Below, piece by piece: positions 11,694 to 23,776 of a DNA stretch of 64,000 nucleotides; position 1 is the first letter of the stretch, and every line of letters starts with the position of its first letter. Location: assembly GCF_033807715.1 (NCBI RefSeq), contig NC_084610.1, positions 5,890,769 to 5,954,768 on the forward strand, written 5' to 3'. The DNA is from Cololabis saira. Taxonomy: Eukaryota; Chordata; Actinopteri; Beloniformes; Belonidae. A program made the position numbers and the translations under genes. The notes below the pieces were generated by a model. That model was given only the letters and a program-made list of their open reading frames with translations. It was not told the DNA's origin and made no database searches.

Positions 11694-14103
11694 CAGTCAG
11701 TTCATCTGTCCGCTCAGTCACCAGCAACATGTCGGCGTTACTCACAGTGACGTTGAGTAAGTGTTTACCAATAATCCCAACAGTGAACACGTGTCAAAGA
11801 TAAGTTACACCCCAGTCCGCCTGATGCTGCTGGATTTAGATCAACTGCACCAAAGATCAACTGCATGGTTCCTCCTTCTTGTGTGGTCAAAGGAGGAAAT
11901 ATTACCTATCATTTATTACTTATGGGGATTAAATAGCTTAGCTGTTTAAAATTGCAGGAGTGGTATATCCTCTGAGTTCACCGTAGGACTGCCACATTTC
12001 ACATGTGCTACAGTGTTCCTCATTTAACCAAAATACTAAAATATCGCAACATTCAACAAAATTGCTAAAAAATAAATTAAAAAAATCCCATTGATTGACA
12101 CAGCTCACTCAAATCGTCAAGGATAAAACTCTGGAATAACTTTTAATGCTTGCCAAAGTTCATATCACCTCCTGCGTGGGTGTGGGCAGCACGCGACAGA
12201 AACAGTTCCCAATCTGCTGTAGAAAATGTTAACGTGTTCACCTCATAAGGTCAATCTTTCCTGTGTTAAAGTTGCTGAAGGAATTTAACACTTGATTGGG
12301 ACTCTTGCATTTATTTTTGGCCCAAATGCGACAAACCTGTCCCTGATAATGATTGTACCAATACCTTGCTTCACTGAAGGGGGTTCTGAAGGTTTGTCAT
12401 GCTGGAAAGAATAATATCTTTCTACAACATATCTCTCATATTTGAATCAAAAAAGTTCCACTTTAGTCAGTCAGATTTGGTCTGTTTAAAAAAATAATTT
12501 CCGTGGAGATTTTTGGCTCGTTCAAGTGAGCTTTAGCAAACTGTAGATGGGCTACCGTGCACTTGTTGTAAAGTTGTGACTTTTCGGAGGGTTTCATTTG
12601 ACGAGGTCTGGGATAAAACCTAGGAGGCTTGGACTGTAACAGGGCTGATCGTTGAACAGCTGCGTCTCCTTTACAGTGCCCGTCCTGGTAGGATCCACTG
12701 ACCTGGCAAACTCAACACTAGTCTACAGTCTGCACCACTTGGTGGCAGCAATGCACAAATTACTAGTGAAATAAAAGAAGAAGAACAAAGGAGGAGCTGA
12801 GATTTTGCTGCATTTCTGTTTACTGTGTTTGCAAACAAGGTGATGGTGGTGATTTGTGGATTTGACGTTTGAAGTTTTGTTTCGCTTTCTACCCTAATAA
12901 GCATATCTGACATACGTCCTGTGTTTGTATTAAGATGCTATATAACAAATATGCTTTATTTTGTAAAGGTTGTGTAAAGAGAGTTTGCGTGTCATCCAGA
13001 AAAAAACAAATATGGAATAAAATGTATATTGTGAAATAGAGAGTTGTGTAGAGACCCGTCCACGGTGCGACGAGCAGCCTCACAATCCTGAATAACACGC
13101 TCTGCGATTAGCCAGAAGACAATCGTCCTCTACCAAATGCTCTTTCCCTCTGGCTTTATGGTTATTTTCTCTAATCTTTATCCTCTGCACTGCAAATTGG
13201 CCCATATCCTGATATCACTCTGCTGAGTCTCCTCTTTCTCTTTTTTTTCTTCTTTAACGGATGAACTGGATTGAGCTGATCTGTCACTTGGCCTGGCAGT
13301 ACAACCGAACCTCTGCAGTCAGGATTCAAAACCGAGGCTGTGATCGGTGATAAATGTGTATAATTAGACTGAGTAAAAGCCCGCAGACTTCCTATCGATT
13401 TCTTTGCTCATTTAGGGAATTAAGAGGGTCTGAAAATTCCTAAGCGCAGCAGACAGGACGAGGGGATTAAACGTAGAGGGGTCCACCTTTTTCCCCGTGC
13501 AGAATGTCCCTTTCATTTCGTTGCAAAGGGTAGCAAAAGATCTTATTCTGATTCATAATTGTGAAGCTTTTGAAGTCTAAATGTTTCCTTCGTCCTGTTT
13601 GACTCAGAATAAATCAGCGACAGCTGAAAAGTGTCTCTCCGACACTGTTGTTGATGTCCTATTTATTGTTGCCGCCGCCTCTGAAGGGGGAGTCTATGAT
13701 GTGAACACGGTGTTCACCTTGAGATGCCTCCCCTGGCACCGGTGTGGTTGTTGACCACGAGGGGGTCTTTAACCTACATAGGTAGCTACATTAGCAGGGC
13801 TAAAAGCACTCTGGAAGACAGCCAAGTCAGCAGCGGGGCGTGAGCTACGAGCTGGGTGTTTGGACATAATGGGGGTTGGATAGCTTCCCTCAGGCTTTTT
13901 TCAAGCTTGCTCTAAATGAGAGTAGTCACAATACAGCATCCTGCTGCAGTTTTGCAGGCACACATGAGGTGATGAGCAGGAGAGGGACAATAAGTTAGAT
14001 TTTCCAGGCACACTGCAGCTTTTTCAAGGGTTTGGAGCGTAGGAGGTTTAGCACTCCATCCATGCAGCAGTGGAGATGCTGAGCAAATGTCCTGCTGGGG
14101 ATG
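11694..14103. other. Intergenic, no gene recognised
   Basis: I see no coding exon, structured RNA or clear repeat. Short frames at 11761-11949 (+) and 12671-13098 (-) have no domain features. Confidence 0.5.
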
Positions 14104-14111
14104 GTTATACT

Positions 14112-14847
14112 CAGTACTCGAGTTGTAAAAAAGAATCAGGGGGGATGGTGGATTTTATCATATGGGGACAGATAATTTGTGCTGATTACAAATAATATAA
14201 TATATTACAAATAATAGCGCGGACCAAAACACCTGCAGAAATACTGCAGGAATGACATAGCAGCATTTAAATGCAGCCTTGTGTAAGCTTTAAATATCCA
14301 CTGGGCTTACATCAAATACATCAAAACACAACAATAAAAAACTGTTTTCTGAACTTATCAATATGACTCTGTCTTTCACAGGATAAGTAAAATGGATCAC
14401 TCCAAAAACTCAAAATCCTGACATGAATATTTGTCTTATTTCTAGTTAAAATGTCTCATTTTAGTAAAAAAAACCTCATTACACTTAAAACAAGACTCAT
14501 CACTGGAAAAAACAACAATTTTCAAGTAAATTGTCACTTGAAATAAGTAGAAAAATCTGCCAATGGAACAAGATTTTTTTGCTTATAATAAGAAGATAAA
14601 TCTTGTCCCATTGGCAGATTTTCCTACTTATTTCAAGTAAAAATGTACTTGAAACAGGTGAAAATTGTCAAATAAGTTATTTTTCTGGTGTTATTTTTCT
14701 GGTGATGACTCTAAATGTTGAAATAGCAGTAAAACCACATTCATTGATGAAATGACACTTGGCAGTTTTACAGGGGGGATGATTTGGACCGTTTTTATTT
14801 CAGGGGGGGATGCCACCCCCCCTCATCCCCCCTCAACTCCAGTACTG
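14112..14847 (+). mobile_element. Non-autonomous hAT element, family X, copy I
   Basis: The termini are CAGTACTCGAGTTG (left) and CAACTCCAGTACTG (right), a 14-bp imperfect inverted repeat. Perfect 8-bp target duplications, GTTATACT, lie at 14104-14111 and 14848-14855, which is diagnostic of hAT. Subterminal sequence is rich in GGGGGGATG on the right. There is no transposase. The interior contains a truncated CACTG foldback (14398-14712). Sister copies are at 20120-21160 and 43349-44232. Confidence 0.93.
14398..14712 (+). repeat. CACTG foldback nested in hAT copy I, right arm truncated
   Basis: The left terminus is CACTCCAAAAACTC. The central palindrome, two inverted copies of a segment containing CTGCCAATGG, is intact. 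The element stops inside the right arm at GATGACTCT, where hAT-specific sequence resumes. The same truncation point occurs in copies II and III. Confidence 0.85.
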
Positions 14848-15128
14848 GTTATACTTACAGTCTATTTCTAAGTCTATTTCTTTCATTTCAAACAAGTCTG
14901 CCAGCTCCACAGAACGGGAACGCTGCATAGTGAGGATCATTTAAAGGCACGGAGTGGAGAGTTGGGGGGTCGATTTTAATTTGGTCCCGGCAGGCCGGCA
15001 GCTGATTGTGACGATAACGGTGCTGTTGAGTTGCTTTATGCCACCGTTGTCTGGCCCAGACCTGATTGCAGCTTATCGGGGGCGTTTACATCACTGATCA
15101 CCTTCTACCTGCAGCTGCTAACTCACAT

Positions 15129-15374
15129 CAGCCGTCCAGACTGTAGGAGATAAACGCCTACACGTCTCTGATAATGATGCAGGCTTTTTTGTTTGTTTTT
15201 TCAAGATTTGCAAAAGGATATAAGAGCTCTTTATGATCAGAACAATGCTGAATTCAAGAAAACAGAGGATAATGTCCATAAATAATGTAACATGTTGCGA
15301 TACAACTTCAATTTTTACGTATCGTAGTCGTCACAGCTGATGTCACGACCCAAATTTTTGATTAAAATTTCATG
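15129..15374 (+). repeat. Segment also present inside hAT copy II
   Basis: About 246 bp, from CAGCCGTCCAGACTGTA to AAAATTTCATG, is roughly 90% identical to 20428-20676. Here it lies 280 bp outside hAT copy I and has no terminal repeats of its own, so it looks like the source locus. No coding content is visible. Confidence 0.85.
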
Positions 15375-15745
15375 TGATTTCAAAGTTGATTTAAGTTGTT
15401 ATAATCTGTAGGTTTAAGGAATTAAGCTTTTTCTTTCATCAAAAATAAAAAGTTATGCTGAAAGAGAAAAAGGTTGATGAAATTTCCTCCAAAATGTATG
15501 AGGATAAACGTAAAAAAAACCCAAAATTTTTTTGAGTTGAATAAACCTAAATATAAACATCAAAATTAAAATTAAAAAATTTTTAGGTTACAGATTCAAG
15601 ATCAGTTTTCAAGTTCAGTCTTTGTTGAATATTTAGCCTTTTTGTGTTACGAGGGATTATTATCAAAACACTTTCCTTTGTAACGAATGTATATATGTAT
15701 AAAAAATAATAGATAATGTGGCTAATTTGGAGGTTAGAAGGTTTA

Positions 15746-16118
15746 CACTGCAAAAACTCAAAATCTGGTTAAAATGTCTCATTTTTAGTAAAAAAAAATC
15801 TCATTACACTTGAAACAAGACTCATCACTGGAAAAAACAACAATTTTCACCTGTTTCAAGTAGATTATCACTTAAAATAAGTAGAAAAATCTGCAGACTT
15901 TTTTGCTTGTAATGAGAAGATAAATCTTGTCCCACTGGCAGATTTTTCTACTTATTTCAATTGAAAATTTACTTGAAACAGGTGAAAATTGTCAAATAAG
16001 TTATTTTTCTGGTAATGACTCTTGTTTTAAGTGTAATGAGATTTTTTTTACTAAAAATGAGACATTTTAACTAGAAACAAGACAAATATTCCTGGTAAGA
16101 TTTTGAGTTTTTGCAGTG
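15746..16118. mobile_element. CACTG foldback MITE, free-standing copy
   Basis: It runs from CACTGCAAAAACTC to GAGTTTTTGCAGTG, 373 bp, and is palindromic throughout. TA lies immediately outside both ends. CACTG termini and a 2-bp duplication fit CACTA/EnSpm better than Tc1, because other copies are flanked by CA/CA and TG/TG. There is no open frame. Confidence 0.9.
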
Positions 16119-17572
16119 TAGGCTTTGTATATTTAATAGTTCTAGATTTAACAGGTAATATTAAGGGCAGCATATCACGATAAAGTGAATATGTCAGCCT
16201 CTAATGTCTAATGTCAGATCACAAACGACAAACCCTCTGTGGGCCGAGCTGCCGTCCAGGTGAGACACCTGAGCACACCCAGCACACGTTAAGGAAGTCT
16301 GCTTGTTCTATTGATAGCGTTTTACTGGCCATATTAACTGGAAATGGACTTGTATGAACTGCCGTTTTAACGTTGTTGTCAGTCCAGAAAGCTGTAGCTG
16401 CTCGTGTTAGACACAATGTCAAGTGAGAGAAAATGGGGTTTCAAGGCCCACTGGGCTTTTACCACGTGTTTGTCCATTATTTTTAGTCGATCTTTTGACA
16501 TTGGTTGTTTTTTAAATCGAGGTCATGTGTGAAAATACGGATGAAATGAAAGCAGGACGTGGATGGAAGACAAAACATTTCAAAGGTAGATTATAACTCT
16601 AGCGAGCAGCCTGGGCGGGAGACTGAGCCCCTAGTGGTCAGTTGAGAAACTGCAAAGCAGCTATAACCCCTCAGCTGTTTCCTAACTTTTAGTTTGTTTT
16701 TGTTAAATAAAAAATGTCCACACGCATGTCCCTAGGAAGTGCCGATATTTCTATTAATATAAGTTAATAGTTCCCTCTTCACCTCCTTCCTCTCACCTTT
16801 CTTCATCCCTCGGGGCGGAGAAAAGGTTAGGAGTGTCTGTCTGTTGGGGGAGGGGTGTAGATGCTTCTAGATAACTGAGTTTCACTTGGCAGCGAGCCCC
16901 AGAAGTGTCACCGCTCATAGACCTCCACCCTAAGCACATCCAAGCGCTTCCCTGTCCCTACACATAATTTGCTCCCACTAAAGATGAACCTGTCACCTGG
17001 AGTGTTTCCTCTCTTTTTTTTCTTTCTTTTTCCCAGGCAGGCACCGAAGAAGAATGTTTATCTTCATCTTTCCTTTACGACCGTTCCTGTGCATCTAAGA
17101 ATTATGATCAAGTACAGTACTGAATTTATCTTCATGCAGAAAATATTCTCTGAACAATGATCCAGAGTCGCGGGGATTTCCAGACCAAAGCACCTGTGTT
17201 TAATGGACTGGATCATTGATCAGGGGCCATACGGGGTCACCTTCCCCTCAGCAGAGCTTTCTCCTGGATTAGGAGATGAAGCGTTTCGGGGAAAAAAAAC
17301 ACAAGGCGCCGTCATTATTATGTATTATTCGTTATCATGTGCGGCGCGACCTGCAGCCGGGAGTCCAGACTGACATGTCTGCGGTGCAAGGACGTGGACG
17401 AGATGACGAGTACAGTCTGAGCTGACGGCTTCACATTTAGTCCTCAAAACTCACACTTTAGCATTTTCTCATGTTTTTTTTATTTTTTTATTTTATGTTT
17501 TATTTTTTTTATTTTATTTACATACAGTACAAACAGCGACAAAAGACGACATCAAGTTACAATGATATGTAT

Positions 17573-17630
<58 letters not shown>

Positions 17631-17917
17631 CATATAGTGAAAGTAGATAAATAGATTAAGAATATTAATTTGAAAATAAATAAATAAACAAATAATAATT
17701 ATCATATAGAGTGATGTAATATAGCATGATATAATATAAATATATGTAATACTATAATAAGCATATAATAATATGATAATATCCTAATATAACATAATAA
17801 TTTTTATAATATTATAACATATAAAAAAATTATATCACCATACAATAATATATAACAATATAATAATACTATAGTTTAACATCCCATGAGATCTCATAAC
17901 TTAATATAATAATACAC
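16119..17917. other. Intergenic; (GT)n microsatellite
   Basis: No gene is recognised. A pure GT run spans about 17577-17626. The surrounding 17,460-17,900 is extremely A/T-rich (TTTATTTT and TATAATA tracts) and may be a decayed LINE 3' end, but I cannot support that. Confidence 0.5.
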
Positions 17918-17920
17918 TAT

Positions 17921-19117
17921 GGGCCTGATTTACTAAAGGTTTGCGTGTGTAAAAACGTGTGCAAACTTGACAGCACCCGCAAACCAAAGTGCCAGCTGAT
18001 CTACTAACAGTGTGCAAAGACGACTGCGTCTCTCAAATGAGCAAAATTGCACAGGCAATTCAGTTAGTACTTTTGCCCTGATGAATAATCAATATGGGGC
18101 GTACCCGCCAGAAATCGCTAAATACTGGGAGGGGAAAATGCAAATTGGTCCATTTACCATGCGCAATGAGATTTACCAAGCCTGAAAGTTTTTGCGTGGA
18201 TTGTGATTGCGTCTGTATTTAATACGTTCGAAAGGAAGGTGCTAATCTCCACATGCAAAAGGAGAAATATTTTATTTGAATGTTAAATCGAGTATTATTC
18301 AGCAAAAGGTTGCCACAGGAGGCACATTAATGTTTTTATTTGTGATAATAAATAAATCACGTGTTTTCATGGAGAAAAAAGTGTTTCTCATTGTGCGCCT
18401 ATACTTGTTCTGCAGTCATACCCCGGTGTTGTGCCGTATTCAGCACCCCTGCCGTGAAAAGCACCCCCTCGTCTGACAAAAATGATATTCTCATTCCGTG
18501 TCACGTTCTGTTTAGAGTCCAGTTTTGTGTTAATGATTCATGTTTAAATGCATTCATGGATTCCACAATAGTCATACTTTCCCACAATCACAGTCACAGA
18601 TAACAAAAATCGGGTAAATGGTTATTGATGTCATTAATTAATAGCCTGCTTACTGTGTTGTCTTCCATAATATTTGTAAATATATATAATATAAACTCCT
18701 AAGTATGTGTTTGTGTGAGTGTGTATATATAAATATATTGAAGTGTCAGTGTGTTGTTTTTTTTCTTGGTCTACTTATCATTGAATATACGAGGGGGTGC
18801 TTTTCACGGCAGGGGTGCTGAATACGGCACAACAATTTTCCTCTTCCACTAATATCTCTAACTCCAACTCGTCAAATTTCATTTTGCGCTTGCGACTATA
18901 TCCTGCTTTCCATCCAGACTCTCCATGGCGCAAAGTTTGCGCCGCAAACCGTAAGACGCGCAACACCTCATTTAAATACTGCTGTTTGCACCTGTTATCA
19001 ATTGCGCACACAATCTTAGTTGATCACCCGCAAAACACACAACAACAGCACGCGCAAACTTTTTCAGTGCACACGCAATTTAGTACTCTTTATTTAGGAT
19101 CTTAGTAAATCGGGCCC
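17921..19117. mobile_element. Non-autonomous DNA transposon with GGGCC(T/C)GATTTACTAA termini
   Basis: The left end, GGGCCTGATTTACTAAAG, is inverted at the right as CTTAGTAAATCGGGCCC. TAT flanks both sides (17918-17920 and 19118-19120), a possible 3-bp duplication. Subterminal sequence repeats motifs such as TTTGCG and GCGCAAA. There is no transposase frame. It hosts a second element at 18428-18833. Confidence 0.8.
18428..18833. mobile_element. Nested element with perfect 45-bp inverted repeats
   Basis: Bases 18428-18472 and 18789-18833 are exact reverse complements over 45 bp (GTTGTGCCGTATTCAG at the outer left end). The ~316-bp interior is A/T-rich and non-coding. I see no clear target duplication. 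Perfect arms in a window where most repeats have decayed suggest recent insertion or arm homogenisation. Confidence 0.85.
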
Positions 19118-20427
19118 TATGAAACAATATATCATGATACTGCCAAGAATAATTATTAGAATTAGAATTGGTAATAATATCTATATTGCAATGAGGGGTG
19201 AGCATTTTCTCATGTTGATTTCTTGAAATGGTTTGGTTGGATTTAGTTGATCAAAGAGAAAAAAACAGTTTTAAAGGGAAACTAACACAATAATATAAAA
19301 TAAATTAAAATAAAAACAAGCAAAATAGTGTAGTGTAATTAAAACTGGTTGTTGACTGACGAGGTTTGAGGTTGGAACGATCTGGAACGAATGTGAAGTG
19401 GATGCTGCTGCACCTCCACTTTTCCTTGTTTGTCTTTCAGCTCACATACGAACCTGCCCAGCCATGTAATACACAACCCCCCCACCCCCCGTGGGCATGC
19501 ATGATATCGCTACAAACCTGTAAGACCTCTTTTTTTTTGGACAATGTTCTTTCATGGACAATAATTTTGTCACATTCCATGAAAGCGTCTATGAGGATGT
19601 CATACTGTTTCATTTTGCTCCTACTTTGTAAAACCCAGATACGCTGGGACTTATCTGAGGAACCTCTGGCTCTCACGGCTCGTTACGGCCCCGGCACATG
19701 TCATGTGAGGCAACTCAAAGGTCATCAGCTGGCCTGGCGGTGCTTTATGGGACATGTTGTGACGGTCATGTCTGGTGCAGTGGGGCTTTACACGTTGGCA
19801 GCCTCAGCCGCGCTGACTCAGGAACAAAGAAAACTGTGGATCTGGGTCATGTTTTGTTCTTTGCATGTCTTGCTCAAGATTTTTGGAAACCTTTTCCTTA
19901 AAGGATAAAATAATTTTATTTGTATTGAGGTAGCTTGTTTCTGCAGCTTTGTCCAGATCAAATCCACTGGGTCCCGTTCGATATTTCTCTTCTCAAACAC
20001 ACCTGATTGGATCACCATCAGCTCTGCTGACTCAGGCCAGGTGTGTTTGAGGACGTGAGAAATCTAAAACATGGACGCTGGTGGGTCCTGAGGACTAAAG
20101 AAAAGCGCTCCGGCATTTACAGTACTCGAGTTGTAAAAAAAAAAATCAGGGGGGATGGTGGATTTTATCATATGGGGACAGATAATTTGTGCTGATTACA
20201 AATAATATAATATATTACAAATAATAGCAGTGACCAAAACACCTGCAGAAATACTGCAGGAATGACATAGCAGCAGTTAAATACAGCCTTCTGTAAGCTT
20301 TAAATATCCACTGGGCTTACATCAAATACATCAAAACACAAAAAAAAAAAAACAGTTTTCTAAACTTATCAATATGATTTTGTCCTTCACAGGATAAGTA
20401 AAATGGATCACTGCAAAAACTCAAACT

Positions 20428-20676
20428 CAGCCGTCCAGACTGTAGCAGATAAACGCCTAGACCACATCTCTGATAATGATGCAGCTTTTTTTCTTAGTCT
20501 TTTTCAAGATTTGCAAAAGGATATAAGAGCTCCTTATGATCAGAACAATGCTGAATTCAAGAAAACAGGATAATGGCCGCCAGCCTGTGTACCATGTTGC
20601 GATACAACTTCAATTTTTACGTATCGTAGTCGTCACAGCTTATGTCACAACCCACATTTTTGACTTAAATTTCATG
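20428..20676 (+). repeat. Segment captured from the 15.13-15.37 kb locus
   Basis: About 90% identical to 15129-15374. It sits exactly at the left terminus of the nested foldback, and about 22 bp (ATGGATCACTGCAAAAACTC plus AA) is duplicated on its two sides, at about 20403 and 20682. This looks like a template-switch insertion rather than a transposon, because the segment has no inverted ends. Confidence 0.85.
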
Positions 20677-20687
20677 ATTGGATGGAT

Positions 20688-21007
20688 CACTGCAAAAACT
20701 CAAAATCTAAACAAGAATATTTGTCTTATTTCTAGTTAAAATGTCTCATTTTAGTAAAAAAATCTCATTACACTTAAAACAAGACTCATCACTAAAAAAA
20801 ACAACAATTTTCTCCTGTTTCAAGTAGATTTTCACTTAAAATAAGTAAAAAATCTGCCAGTGGAACAAGATTTTTTTGCTTGTAATGAGAAGATAAATCT
20901 TGTCCCACTGGCAGATTTTCCTACTTATTTCAAGTGAAAATTTACTTGAAAAAGGTGAAAATTGTCATGTAAGTTATTTTTCTGGTGTTATTTTTCTGGT
21001 GATGACT
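20688..21007 (+). repeat. CACTG foldback nested in hAT copy II, right arm truncated
   Basis: The left end is CACTGCAAAAACTC. The central palindrome around TTGCTTGTAATGAGAAG is intact. The truncation point at GATGAC is the same as in copy I. Confidence 0.85.
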
Positions 21008-21168
21008 AAATGTTGAAATAGCAGTAAAACCACATTCATTGATGAAATGACATAAGGGATGGAAAGGAGGGATGGCAGTTTTACAGGGGGGATGACTTTG
21101 ACGGTTTTTATTTCAGGGGGGGATGCCATCCCCCCTCATCCCCCCTCAACTCCAGTACTGGGCATTTA

Positions 21169-22680
21169 CCAACCAGACCGAGGTTGTGACCAGGAGCTCC
21201 GCTGTGATCGTGTTTGTTCGCTGGACCTCAGCTTGCTGTGACCTTGAAGTCTCATGTGAGGATTTCCAATGGTTGAATGTATCTAAATAAACACAACCCA
21301 TCAACCGGAGGCAAAGATTCAGCAACTTCAGTCACATCCTTGTTTTCTGCACTTGATGAAAGATTCTGATCCCTGCTGCAGATGACAGGAGAAAGTCACT
21401 GAGGGAGAAGTTTCTCTGGCAGCCGGCACTTTTTCACAGGCTTTCCAGTCAAACGGGTAGGCATTGTGACAGGCCAGTCAATACAAGTCAGCAGTGATTA
21501 TGCAAGTTGCTTATGCCTAATGAGAAAGGTCAGTGCATTGCCAAGAGAGTGGGACACATGCCCACTCTCACACTGAGATGTACAGTACAACAGTGCTGTC
21601 GGAAGCTTTGCTGCATAAATACACGCTCCACGTTCATCCGTCCTGCAGAAAGTCAAAGTGCTCCTCAGAGAACGATATCAGGGATGAAAATTGACGTGAC
21701 AGATTCTTTCTCCCACCGAGCACCTGTATAAACCTACCCCACTCGTAAATTTCTTTTATTTTTACTGCATTTTATATTTAAGTGGTGTTATATCTCTGTA
21801 AAAATGCCATAGACGTGCTATAGTGCTTATAAAAAAGACTAAACAAAATGCTCCAGTTCAGTTTGGAGTCCAGACGACATTATTTATAATACACTTAAAT
21901 AAAAAGTGGACCGTCTGCCGAGCATTTCTTGGCCCATTTGCAATTTGGTGGAACATTTTTCTCATTCTGAAGGACTAGTATCCAATAATAGATGTTTGGG
22001 AGTGTGTTTTAGCTGTAGAAGACATAATTAAAACCAAAAAAGCAGCTTTTCAGTCAGAAAAACCCTTTCACTTCATTTTACAACTGCAAGATTAGTCTGG
22101 TTTAGTCAGAGCCGCTGAGTGTTGGGACAAAAAGTCAGAAGACCATTGCCAAACATTCCCCTATGAATGGGTTACCATAGCAACCCAGAAAATGAAGGAG
22201 AAGCTTGTTGCAGGGGGGAAAAAAGGGGTTTCCTCCGCCAGGAAGTCAGCAGTGTAAAAGGATGAATTGTAGAGCAAAGCAGCACTTCCAAACGCAGCCT
22301 GTTGTGCTGGAGTTGTGATATTACAAACGTACCCGAAGGTGTCAAGATCAAGTGAGAATTGTGGTATTTTATTTTGAAAATGAAGTGTGCTGCAGATCCC
22401 ATTCTGGAGTCAGACCTCCTGACGACTTCACACATTTACATCACAGTTCAGGACCTGTGGAACATTTATGCTGACTAGTCATTACATCCTTATAAAAGTG
22501 AGTAACGGATCCCCAACTGGTTCACTTTTGAATGTCAAGTAACTTTCAAACCCCATCTGAGCATCTAAAGCATTCATTGGGAGGGACTTGTCCCTAGATT
22601 CCAGGTGTTTCACTGTGTCTAGAACGTTGTACGCTACATTGCTCACATAGTGGCACCTGAAGCCAGGCTGAACCTCTGAA
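21169..22680. other. Intergenic, no gene recognised
   Basis: No coding exon, RNA gene or recognisable repeat. Short frames at 21507-21731 (+) and 22172-22435 (-) lack family features. Confidence 0.5.
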
Positions 22681-22719
22681 ACACGGATGCTGCTTTTATT
22701 TGTTGAAGGAAGAGACTGG

Positions 22720-22820
22720 CCTTCAAACCACAATCGAAGCCCAGTTTCCACATCAAAACACGGAGGTGGGAGTATAATGCTGTTGGGCTGCTTCTGGTCC
22801 CGGGAACCTTATTTAAGTGC
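22720..22820 (+). pseudogene. Tc1-like transposase fragment
   Basis: The + strand reads SPVSTSKHGGGSIMLLGCF. KHGGGSIMxWGCF is the conserved block after the first catalytic Asp region of Tc1 transposases; here Trp is replaced by Leu. Only this block is recognisable, so it is a small relic. Confidence 0.55.
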
Positions 22821-22861
22821 ATGGAATCATGAAAAGGGACGATTATATCGTAATGGGACGA

Positions 22862-23776
22862 TGACTGCGTTTACATGCAATCAATAACCCTTTTAAAACC
22901 CGAATATTGGCAAAACCCGAATTTGCACGGCCATGTAAACACCAATAACCCCTTTGAATAACCTGAATTTGCTCATAAGATAAGATAAGAGAGATAAGAT
23001 AATCCTTTATTATTCCCTCAATGGGGAAACTCCTGTGTTAGCAGTACACTTAACATTAATACACACACACACACACGCATGCGGGGAAGGGGGTAAAAAT
23101 TTAAAAAAGTAAAAGATATATATAATTAAAAATTATGGACAGTATATACACAATACACAATATACACAATGCAGTGGAGATAAAAAATATAAGATAAAAA
23201 ATAGTGCAAAGGAAGAAAAACAGTGCAAAAAAGCAGGTAAAAAGAGTGTGAGGTAGACATGTATCATATTCCGGTTTCTAAAAACCCAAATATGACCCCT
23301 GGGTTACTCCTTTTAAAACCCAAATATTGGGTCATGTAAACACCAAACGGAATATCCCCATCAAACGGAACAGGAATTTGTTTTCTGCACATGTTCTGTT
23401 CACAAGGAATCCTGGTCTTTTGAGTCCAGGAAGTTCTTACAAACACGGAGAAACCAAGACCAGGAGTAGACTAATCACTTCATAAATGTAATGAAGAATA
23501 TGAACATTTCTGCATTTGTAGACGGTAGAAAGTACCGGGATAGAAGATTTACAAGAAGGTGAGCGAGAAGTTGCGCGAAGCAGCATTTGTTTTGAATTTG
23601 GATACAGGAAGAAGAAGCGGAAATGACAGGAATTGCGTCATGATGTTCTCCGCGCGTCGCTGGTTTGATCCATATATCCCGAATGATTAATCACCATGTA
23701 AACGGAATATTCCAAATGTTTCAGTAACCGGAATATTAGCAATAACCCGAATTTTGACTGCATGTAAACGTAGTCA
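22862..23776. mobile_element. MITE with TGACT(G/A)CGTTTACATGCA termini, host of a retroelement tail
   Basis: The 18-bp left end, TGACTGCGTTTACATGCA, is inverted at the right (TGCATGTAAACGTAGTCA) with one mismatch. Internal motifs such as ATAACCCGAAT and CCCAAATATTGG recur in both orientations. There is no transposase, and I found no convincing target duplication. A LINE-like tail interrupts it at 22976-23245. Confidence 0.75.
22976..23245 (-). mobile_element. Non-LTR retroelement 3' tail nested in a MITE
   Basis: Read on the - strand, the segment ends with ...AATAAAGGATTATC followed by TTATC-type tandem units (about 22978-23000). This is a typical fish LINE 3' end with a short-repeat tail. 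The sequence breaks off into A/T- and CA-rich DNA with no readable ORF. Confidence 0.55.

Larger units (their letters stand above)
20120..21160 (+). mobile_element. Non-autonomous hAT element, family X, copy II, with captured segment
   Basis: The termini match copy I (CAGTACTCGAGTTG and CAACTCCAGTACTG). Perfect 8-bp duplications, GGCATTTA, lie at 20112-20119 and 21161-21168. It is about 300 bp longer than copy I because it carries a block at 20428-20676 that copy I lacks. A truncated CACTG foldback follows. There is no transposase. Confidence 0.93.

Noticed and set aside
19366..19908. 180-codon open frame on +
   Set aside because: Longest frame outside low-complexity DNA, but no recognisable domain, irregular composition and no splice context.
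14112..21160. Segmental duplication of 14-16 kb and 20-21 kb
   Set aside because: The similarity is explained by two hAT insertions with separate 8-bp duplications (GTTATACT and GGCATTTA) plus one captured segment; flanks differ.
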